Assembly (NCBI GenBank): GCA_946186175.1
Contig: CAMHMG010000082.1
Coordinates: 1-11,713 of the forward strand
Reading direction: 5' to 3'
DNA from: an uncultured Clostridia bacterium
GTDB lineage: Bacteria; Bacillota; Clostridia; Lachnospirales; Lachnospiraceae
Length of the DNA stretch: 11,713 nt
How positions within the stretch are numbered: the stretch's first letter is position 1; every line of letters starts with the position of its first letter. Position numbers and translations under genes: made by a program. This document shows, in pieces, positions 6,865 to 11,713 of this stretch. The notes under the pieces were generated by a model. That model had not been told where the DNA came from. It saw only the letters and a program-made list of their open reading frames with translations, and searched no databases.

Positions 6865-6968
6865 AAAAACAATAAAAAGAGGTTATCGGAAATGATAGAT
6901 CTTCGCCAAGCAGATTCGGTTCTTATCCTTGTCTGCTTAAATAAGAGCATATCATTTCGATAACCTCT
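6865..6968 (-). terminator. composite hairpin terminator of the apt-nfeD-SPFH unit
   Basis: The outer stem is 18 base pairs with one bulged base: 6878-6896 (AGAGGTTATCGGAAATGAT) pairs with 6951-6968. The minus-strand RNA then has UUUUAUUGUUUUU (6877 down to 6865), as an intrinsic terminator should. The outer arms enclose 54 bases that hold a second perfect seven-base-pair hairpin (AAGCAGA 6908-6914 with TCTGCTT 6932-6938). It begins 47 bases after the SPFH stop. The plus strand has no matching T run, so it works in one direction. The large enclosed loop is unusual for a terminator. Confidence 0.8.
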
Positions 6969-7015
6969 AAACCATTAACCCACGAGATATTTTGTTTCGA
7001 GGGTATACACTGTCT

Positions 7016-7954
7016 CTATTGAACTGCATCCTCTTTGCCAACTTCGACAACAGACTTTGCAAGTCCTGCAAGACTCTGTATTTCTGATGGAATAATGATC
7101 TTTGTAGCCTTGCCGTCAGCAGCCTTACCAAATGCCTCTAAGCTCTTCAACTTAATAACTGCATTGCTTGGTGCTGATTCGTTCAACAAGGTGATACCAT
7201 CCGCATTAGCCTTCTGAATAGCTATTATAGCCTCAGCCTGACCTTCTGCTTCACGAATAGTTGCCTCCTTCTTAGCCTCAGCACGAAGGATTGCCGACTG
7301 TTTCTCAGCCTCTGCCTCAAGAATAACTGATTCCTTATGACCCTCTGCACGAAGAATTGCCGATTTCTTCTCACCTTCCGCGATAAGAATCTGCTCACGT
7401 CTCTCACGCTCAGCCTTCATCTGCTTCTCCATTGCATCCTGAATTGCTGCCGGAGGAATAATATTTTTAAGCTCTACACGGTTAACTTTGATTCCCCATG
7501 GATCTGTTGCCTCATCAAGAGTTGCTCTCATCTTGGTATTGATAGTCTCTCTTGAAGTAAGAGTCTGGTCAAGTTCAAGATCACCAATAATGTTACGAAG
7601 TGTTGTTGCAGTAAGATTCTCAATAGCCATTATCGGATTCTCAACACCATAACAGAAGAGCTTAGGGTCAGTAATTTGGAAGAATACGACTGTATCGATT
7701 CTCATTGTTACGTTATCCTTTGTGATAACCGGCTGTGGTGCAAAATCAACAACCTGCTCCTTAAGTGTTACTCTCTTAGCGACCTTATCGATAAGCGGCA
7801 TCTTAATATGCATACCAACCGACCAAGTACCTGTATAAGTACCCAGACGCTCAATAACATAAGCATGTGCCTGCGGCACAATTCTTATACTGCTCATTAC
7901 TATGATAATTGCGATAAATAATAAAAAACCTAAAAATCCAAAACCTGCTCCCAT
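7016..7954 (-). CDS. SPFH/Band 7 domain protein (stomatin/paraslipin, QmcA-like)
   Basis: This 312-residue protein has one N-terminal membrane segment (about residues 5-21), then an SPFH/Band 7 domain (about 25-175) and a long Ala/Glu-rich coiled coil. The coiled coil has five 11-residue repeats at 193-247, and a short C-terminal segment follows. SPFH proteins form large ring-shaped oligomers on membranes and organise lipid domains or protect membrane proteases. The motif IPPAAIQDAMEKQMKAERER (166-185) is typical of the paraslipin/QmcA branch. AAAGGGG lies 10 bases before the ATG. It is the last gene of the unit, 56 bases after nfeD, whose family commonly pairs with this one. The precise cellular target is not evident. 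It lacks the extended C-terminus of flotillins. Confidence 0.93.
   Translation of the reverse strand: MGAGFGFLGFLLFIAIIIVMSSIRIVPQAHAYVIERLGTYTGTWSVGMHIKMPLIDKVAKRVTLKEQVVDFAPQPVITKDNVTMRIDTVVFFQITDPKLFCYGVENPIMAIENLTATTLRNIIGDLELDQTLTSRETINTKMRATLDEATDPWGIKVNRVELKNIIPPAAIQDAMEKQMKAERERREQILIAEGEKKSAILRAEGHKESVILEAEAEKQSAILRAEAKKEATIREAEGQAEAIIAIQKANADGITLLNESAPSNAVIKLKSLEAFGKAADGKATKIIIPSEIQSLAGLAKSVVEVGKEDAVQ
7214..7378 (-). repeat. five in-frame 33-base repeats coding for the SPFH coiled coil
   Basis: The units read EGEKKSAILRA, EGHKESVILEA, EAEKQSAILRA, EAKKEATIREA and the weaker EGQAEAIIAIQ. The 11-residue period is that of a hendecad coiled coil, well known in stomatin-like proteins. 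It is a protein-level repeat and not a mobile DNA repeat. Confidence 0.8.
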
Positions 7955-8010
7955 TAATATAAAGCCCCTTTCATAAATAAATAATTATTGTGTAGACTGC
8001 CGAAGCCATA

Positions 8011-8490
8011 TCACACATTAGATATAATCTCTTCGGTCAGCTTATCCTCATCAGCTTTTTCAACAATAAGCTTAACTCCCTGAATAGCAACTATATGTGC
8101 CATATAGCCTTCCGGGATAATAACTCCGTCTTCTTTAGTTCTGGCAGTCCATTCCATGCCTCCAACTTTGGCACGTCCTGTCTCCTTAAGATTGTCTATC
8201 TGTTCAATGACAACTGCATTCTGACCAACCAAAGCCTCAGCATTAGTCTTCTCCGTCTTTGAATCCAAATGCTTGACAGCCCATGGTCTTGTAAAAGCCA
8301 ACAACACCACTGCTACTACAACAAAAAGAATAATCTGAATTGTAAGCCCCGCACCACATAGAGCTGCAATGGCAGCAACAAAAGCTCCTCCGGCGAACCA
8401 TATTGTTGTAAGTCCAAGGCTGATTATCTCAATTATTATGAAGATTGCTGCAAGAAGCAACCAACTAATAACCTCTGAACCCATAATCAT
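8011..8490 (-). CDS. NfeD family membrane protein (short form)
   Basis: This is a 159-residue NfeD-like protein without the N-terminal serine-protease domain of long NfeD. Three closely spaced hydrophobic segments (about residues 8-27, 30-46 and 50-66) are followed by a cytoplasmic OB-fold domain (about 85-150). Recognisable features are the Gly-rich strand pattern VGQNAVVIEQI, then GRAKVGGMEWTA (104-115) and the closing GVKLIVEK. In other bacteria such as E. coli (YbbJ with QmcA) short NfeD proteins work with an SPFH partner, and here the SPFH gene follows directly. The start at 8490 is supported by AAGGAG eight bases upstream; an ATG two codons later is possible. It lies 30 bases after apt in the same unit. 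Confidence 0.92.
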   Translation of the reverse strand: MIMGSEVISWLLLAAIFIIIEIISLGLTTIWFAGGAFVAAIAALCGAGLTIQIILFVVVAVVLLAFTRPWAVKHLDSKTEKTNAEALVGQNAVVIEQIDNLKETGRAKVGGMEWTARTKEDGVIIPEGYMAHIVAIQGVKLIVEKADEDKLTEEIISNV

Positions 8491-8520
8491 GATTCATTCT
8501 CCTTCCTAAATATAATATAA

Positions 8521-9054
8521 TTATTTTCCATCATATATAATAAGCGAATCCATATTATATTTCGATAATCTGGAACGTCCATTAAGACCGGCAAGTTCCA
8601 TAACAAATTCAATCCTGACAACTTCTCCGCCAAGTGATTCAACCATCTCAATTATAGCTTCTATTGTTCCGCCTGTTGCTATAAGATCATCTACTATAAC
8701 AACTTTGTCACCCGGTTTGACTGCATCCTTATGCATTTCAATAACTGCAGTACCATATTCAAGTGCGTATTCTTTTTCGATGGTCTCGCAAGGAAGCTTA
8801 CCTTTCTTTCTTACCGGAATAAACCCCTTATTATAAGCATACGCAATTGGCATTCCAAATATGAATCCTCTTGACTCAGGACCTAACACCACATCAAAAT
8901 CTACTCCCTTGAGGTTCTCGATTATGCCATCGACTGATTTCTTAAGTCCTTCAGGATCCTGTAAAATAGATGTAATATCCCTAAATATAATTCCCGGTTC
9001 AGGAAAATCCGGTATACTCCTAACATACTTATCAATTCCATATTTGTCTTCCAT
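8521..9054 (-). CDS. apt: Adenine phosphoribosyltransferase
   Basis: Apt converts adenine and PRPP to AMP in purine salvage in the cytoplasm. The length of 177 residues is normal for the family. The PRPP-binding motif is VVIVDDLIATGGT (118-130). Other family features are IPDFPEPGIIFRDIT (14-28), GPESRGFIFG (58-67), RKKGKLP (82-88) and the flexible-loop YALEYG (96-101). The start has GGAGG seven bases before the ATG. It is the first gene of a unit with nfeD and the SPFH gene and has a good promoter just upstream. The functional link with the two membrane genes is not clear and may only reflect shared transcription. No stringent-response gene is next to it, unlike many apt loci. Confidence 0.97.
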   Translation of the reverse strand: MEDKYGIDKYVRSIPDFPEPGIIFRDITSILQDPEGLKKSVDGIIENLKGVDFDVVLGPESRGFIFGMPIAYAYNKGFIPVRKKGKLPCETIEKEYALEYGTAVIEMHKDAVKPGDKVVIVDDLIATGGTIEAIIEMVESLGGEVVRIEFVMELAGLNGRSRLSKYNMDSLIIYDGK

Positions 9055-9099
9055 TATTCATCCTCCTGTAAAACAAGATATTATATAACTCTAATTAAT

Positions 9100-9128
9100 A
9101 GAATAGCACAATTTCTTATTTCTTTCAA
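9100..9128 (-). promoter_or_regulatory. predicted promoter of apt-nfeD-SPFH
   Basis: On the minus strand, TTGAAA (9123-9128, five of six) is 17 bases from TATTCT (9100-9105), which is preceded by TGC, making an extended -10. Transcription would start near 9093, about 40 bases before apt. This is the best-looking sigma-A-type promoter in the window. Confidence 0.6.
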
Positions 9129-9179
9129 GTTAAGCAATCGGCATAAACAGTCAGTACAGAGTACAACTAACCTATATTA

Positions 9180-10517
9180 TCATTCCATTATAAGCCCGAC
9201 ATTACCTATCTTGAATTTGTCGGCATATTCTGTCTTTTCCCATTTCCTCATCACGCGATCAACAACTAACGTCTCGTCAGGCATATGATATTTCGATAAA
9301 AGAAGAAAATAACAATTAAATCTGCTCTTAGTTATTACATCATTTTTTCTAAGACTGCTCTGTAATATATCACCAAGCACAGACATTGCATCCATAAATT
9401 CCCCCTGATCTATCTCCTCATTAGCTGTAATATAAACAAGGACTTTGGCAGTAACCTCATTATATCTTCTGGAATAACGATCCATATATCGATAAATCGA
9501 TATAAATGCATCCTTTCCAAGTAACATCGCATTATCTGCTTTACCTCGTTCTGAACAAAGCGTTATCATCCTCATAAGCTCCTGCTGAGGTTCGAAATCA
9601 CCGTCTTCGTGTTTATGACTTGTATCATAGAACTTACATCCATGTCTGCCATTAACTTTGACCTGATATAACGCTCTATCGGCAAGATGAAATAATGCAT
9701 TAAAATCGCTCTTTTCATTCACCGGTACACATCCGACAGAAACACCAACCGGAATGTCAAATTCTTCTCCCATCAAAGACACGCAGGCTTCAAGCAGTTG
9801 TTCATTAAGTCTCTGAGTAAATGAAACCGCTATATTTTCTTCTGTCGTATCCATGAAGAAAGCCAGAAACTCATCACCGCCAATTCTGCAAAGAATATCC
9901 TTATCCCTGCAATTATGTCGTGCTATATTGGCAAAGCTGCTTATTACATTATCACCCATTTCATGTCCATACAAATCATTGATCAGTTTAAAATTATCCA
10001 GATCAAGTATCATAATCATTCCACGACATTCGTTACAAACTTCGATCATTTTCTGTTCTGCAAATGACTTATTATAAAAACCTGTCAGTTTATCTATCTT
10101 GGTCTCTTCTGTCAGATTCTCAATAGCCTCCCTGTGAGTCAAAATATTCTGAACACGTTTAAGCAGCACTTCTCTGTTAATTGGCTTTCTGATAAAATCA
10201 GATGCTCCTATCATAAGCCCCTTTTGTTCTATTGTAGAATCATCTTCGCCTGTCATAAATATAACTGGTGTATGATCACGTCCCTGTTCTTCCTCAAATT
10301 CATAAAGTTTCTGATATGCTTCAAAGCCATCCATGCCAGGCATCACAATGTCCATAAGGATCAAATCCGGAATATGATCCTTTATATATTCTAACAAATC
10401 ATATCCCGAGCACATAGCGTTAACCTTCAACCCATTACCACTTAATATAACCCTTGTGTATTCCAAAGCTATAGCATCATCATCTACTACTATTATCTTA
10501 TACATTCTATCTTCCAT
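9180..10517 (-). CDS. Response regulator with REC, GGDEF and a degenerate second GGDEF-like module
   Basis: This 445-residue protein is predicted to make c-di-GMP from two GTP when its receiver domain is phosphorylated. The REC domain (about 5-127) has the acidic pair Asp13/Asp14, phospho-acceptor Asp56 (LILMDIVMPGMDG), Thr89 and Lys111. The GGDEF domain (about 140-300) has an intact catalytic motif, RIGGDEF (211-217), the metal site DLDNFK (172-177) and an RxxD product-inhibition site (RDKD 204-207) at the expected spacing. The last 130 residues resemble another GGDEF fold, but RFNCY replaces GGDEF (399-403). Two starts are possible: ATG at 10517 (AGGGG nearby) or at 10505, where MYKIIVVDDD is the usual REC beginning. 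No partner histidine kinase is in the window. A divergent DUF885 gene lies upstream. Confidence 0.92.
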   Translation of the reverse strand: MEDRMYKIIVVDDDAIALEYTRVILSGNGLKVNAMCSGYDLLEYIKDHIPDLILMDIVMPGMDGFEAYQKLYEFEEEQGRDHTPVIFMTGEDDSTIEQKGLMIGASDFIRKPINREVLLKRVQNILTHREAIENLTEETKIDKLTGFYNKSFAEQKMIEVCNECRGMIMILDLDNFKLINDLYGHEMGDNVISSFANIARHNCRDKDILCRIGGDEFLAFFMDTTEENIAVSFTQRLNEQLLEACVSLMGEEFDIPVGVSVGCVPVNEKSDFNALFHLADRALYQVKVNGRHGCKFYDTSHKHEDGDFEPQQELMRMITLCSERGKADNAMLLGKDAFISIYRYMDRYSRRYNEVTAKVLVYITANEEIDQGEFMDAMSVLGDILQSSLRKNDVITKSRFNCYFLLLSKYHMPDETLVVDRVMRKWEKTEYADKFKIGNVGLIME

Positions 10518-10551
10518 ACACTACCCCTATTTCCCAATTAATAGCAATCAT
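10507..10551 (-). CDS. possible 14-codon upstream ORF before the REC-GGDEF gene
   Basis: It encodes MIAINWEIGVVYGR. TTAGGAG six bases before its ATG is a better ribosome site than those of the main gene. Its stop codon (TAG, 10507-10509) overlaps the first codons of the main frame and ends one base before the ATG at 10505 (TAGAATG), an arrangement typical of translational coupling. Chance cannot be excluded for so short a frame. Confidence 0.35.
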   Translation of the reverse strand: MIAINWEIGVVYGR

Positions 10552-10602
10552 ATTAATCTCCTAACTGCTTATGACTACCTTCTTAATCCAATACTGCAAT
10601 TA

Positions 10603-10631
10603 ATTATACATCTTCTACACATAACCTTCAA
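10603..10631 (-). promoter_or_regulatory. predicted promoter of the REC-GGDEF gene
   Basis: On the minus strand, TTGAAG (10626-10631, four of six) is 17 bases from a perfect TATAAT (10603-10608). Transcription would start near 10596 and leave a leader of about 80 bases that contains the short upstream ORF. Confidence 0.5.
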
Positions 10632-10646
10632 TCAATTTTTGACAAT

Positions 10647-10676
10647 TTGTAATCATACCTGAGCAATTTCTATAAT
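10647..10676 (+). promoter_or_regulatory. predicted promoter of the DUF885 gene
   Basis: On the plus strand, TTGTAA (10647-10652, four of six) is 18 bases from a perfect TATAAT (10671-10676), 36 bases before the ATG. A perfect TTGACA at 10639 is too far away (26 bases) to pair with that -10. It is back to back with the promoter of the REC-GGDEF gene. Confidence 0.4.
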
Positions 10677-10712
10677 ACATATAATTAATGAAAACTATTA
10701 TCCGGTTAAAAT

Positions 10713-11713
10713 ATGAAACAACTTCTTTGTCAACAAAAGAGAATATTTACAAAGTATTTTCCTCATTTATTAGTTTTAATATTTATCACAGCTTTCTTGA
10801 TCGTCTCGTCATCTACAGGTACCTATAAGCGAAGCAACTATCGTCACCTTCTGTTGAATAATATCCAAAATGCTCAATCCTTTTCAGATTTTGAAGACAA
10901 TCTTTTTCGTTATGAAATAACCGGCAATTCCATAACAACCTCTTATACACTTCACAAACCCCAAGATAAAAATATCCCATATCTTGAGCCACTTCTCACT
11001 GACTTTTCCTATAACTATTATAATAAAGACTCAAAGAAAGGAATATCTCAAAATATAATCAGACAATTATCCGACAAGCTGTCATCATTTGATATCAATG
11101 CTCTGGATGAAAAAGACAGGATTACCTACGAGCTTATTGATAAGCATTTGAAATTAAATGATTCTTTATGTGATTATTCTTATTACGAAACCCTTTTAGG
11201 CAAAACAACCGGAGCCGCAGCTAATCTTCCAGTGACACTTTCCGAATATCCGTTAATTACAGAAAATGATATCAAAACATATCTTGCCCTCCTACAACAG
11301 ATTCCGGAATATTTTGATAATGTAATAAAATATGAAGACAGGAAAACATCTATCGGAATACCTACTCCGATATTTTTATTAAATGAAACTGATGACGAAT
11401 TATCTCACTTTATCAAAAGTCTCAAAAATGACAACAATTGCTTTATATCAACATTTCATAAAAGAATTATGAAAATTGAGGGATTATCTCAAAAAGACAG
11501 AAACAAATATATATCAACGAATAAATATTATACAAACCAATATATTATTCCTGCTTACGAAAAATTACAGAAATATATTCATAAAAGAATAAAATTAACC
11601 GCGTTTAATAATATTAAAGATCATCCAAAGAGCACCACTTTGCATTCAAGCCAATCAAAAAACTCCGATCATCTGCCAGATATCAATACCTCATATGGAT
11701 TATCAGCTTTCTC
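10713..11713 (+). CDS. DUF885 family protein, N-terminal part, cut by window edge
   Basis: An open frame of 333 codons runs from the ATG at 10713 off the right edge. It starts with a basic segment (QQKRIFTKY) and a hydrophobic stretch (about residues 17-34, LLVLIFITAFLIVSS), which suggests a membrane anchor or uncleaved signal, with the rest outside the cell. The stretch YYETLLGKTTGAAANLPVTL (158-177), followed by SEYP, matches the conserved N-terminal signature I know from DUF885 proteins, which have a zinc-peptidase-like HExxH region farther on. That region would lie outside the window, so activity cannot be judged. No cysteine follows the hydrophobic segment closely, so it is not an evident lipoprotein. 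The ATG has no clear ribosome site. Its codons look as AT-rich as those of its neighbours. Confidence 0.8.
   Translation, partial: MKQLLCQQKRIFTKYFPHLLVLIFITAFLIVSSSTGTYKRSNYRHLLLNNIQNAQSFSDFEDNLFRYEITGNSITTSYTLHKPQDKNIPYLEPLLTDFSYNYYNKDSKKGISQNIIRQLSDKLSSFDINALDEKDRITYELIDKHLKLNDSLCDYSYYETLLGKTTGAAANLPVTLSEYPLITENDIKTYLALLQQIPEYFDNVIKYEDRKTSIGIPTPIFLLNETDDELSHFIKSLKNDNNCFISTFHKRIMKIEGLSQKDRNKYISTNKYYTNQYIIPAYEKLQKYIHKRIKLTAFNNIKDHPKSTTLHSSQSKNSDHLPDINTSYGLSAF

Noticed and set aside
6865..6968. Calling the hairpin a mobile element with terminal repeats
   Set aside because: No clear target-site duplication is visible and no second copy occurs in the window; a U tract in the right place favours a terminator.
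9055..9179. Terminator after the REC-GGDEF gene
   Set aside because: No stem with a following U tract was found between its stop codon and the apt promoter.

Overview
The window is an AT-rich stretch of a low-GC Gram-positive chromosome, most likely a clostridial Firmicute of the Lachnospiraceae type. This is an inference from gene content and order: the ispF-cysS-mrnC-rlmB block, Mini-RNase III, a DUF4250 micro-protein, a REC-GGDEF regulator, a DUF885 protein and strong AGGAGG-type ribosome sites. There is no sign of phage, plasmid, CRISPR or insertion sequences. It reads as a core region with several small regulatory elements that are worth a look.

Right to left on the minus strand, the first transcription unit (positions 4950 to 1) is argJ, ispF, cysS, mrnC and rlmB. 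It covers arginine biosynthesis, isoprenoid precursor synthesis, Cys-tRNA charging, and 23S rRNA maturation and methylation. The cysS and mrnC genes overlap by 16 bases. The rlmB gene, cut by the left edge just before its stop, seems to have its own promoter and a leader of about 170 bases that folds into three consecutive hairpins. I do not recognise this RNA class.

A divergent intergenic region (4902-5094) separates argJ from a plus-strand gene of 59 codons (DUF4250). The region carries four TTCACA repeats. The minus-strand AI-2E-family membrane protein (5368-6774) converges on the DUF4250 gene and probably starts at a TTG codon.

Next on the minus strand is apt, nfeD and an SPFH (stomatin/paraslipin) gene, one unit with a good promoter upstream of apt. 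It ends in an unusual 91-base, two-tier hairpin followed by a U tract (6865-6968). NfeD and SPFH proteins are known partners in the membrane; apt is a purine salvage enzyme that shares the transcript.

At the right, a REC-GGDEF response regulator (minus strand) carries a second, degenerate GGDEF-like module that lost the catalytic motif but keeps an RxxD signature. It is preceded by a possible 14-codon upstream ORF. A divergent plus-strand gene encoding a membrane-anchored DUF885 protein runs off the right edge.

No wholly new multi-gene system is visible. The best leads are the rlmB leader RNA, the degenerate c-di-GMP module, the cysteine-rich tail of IspF, and the composite hairpin after the SPFH gene.
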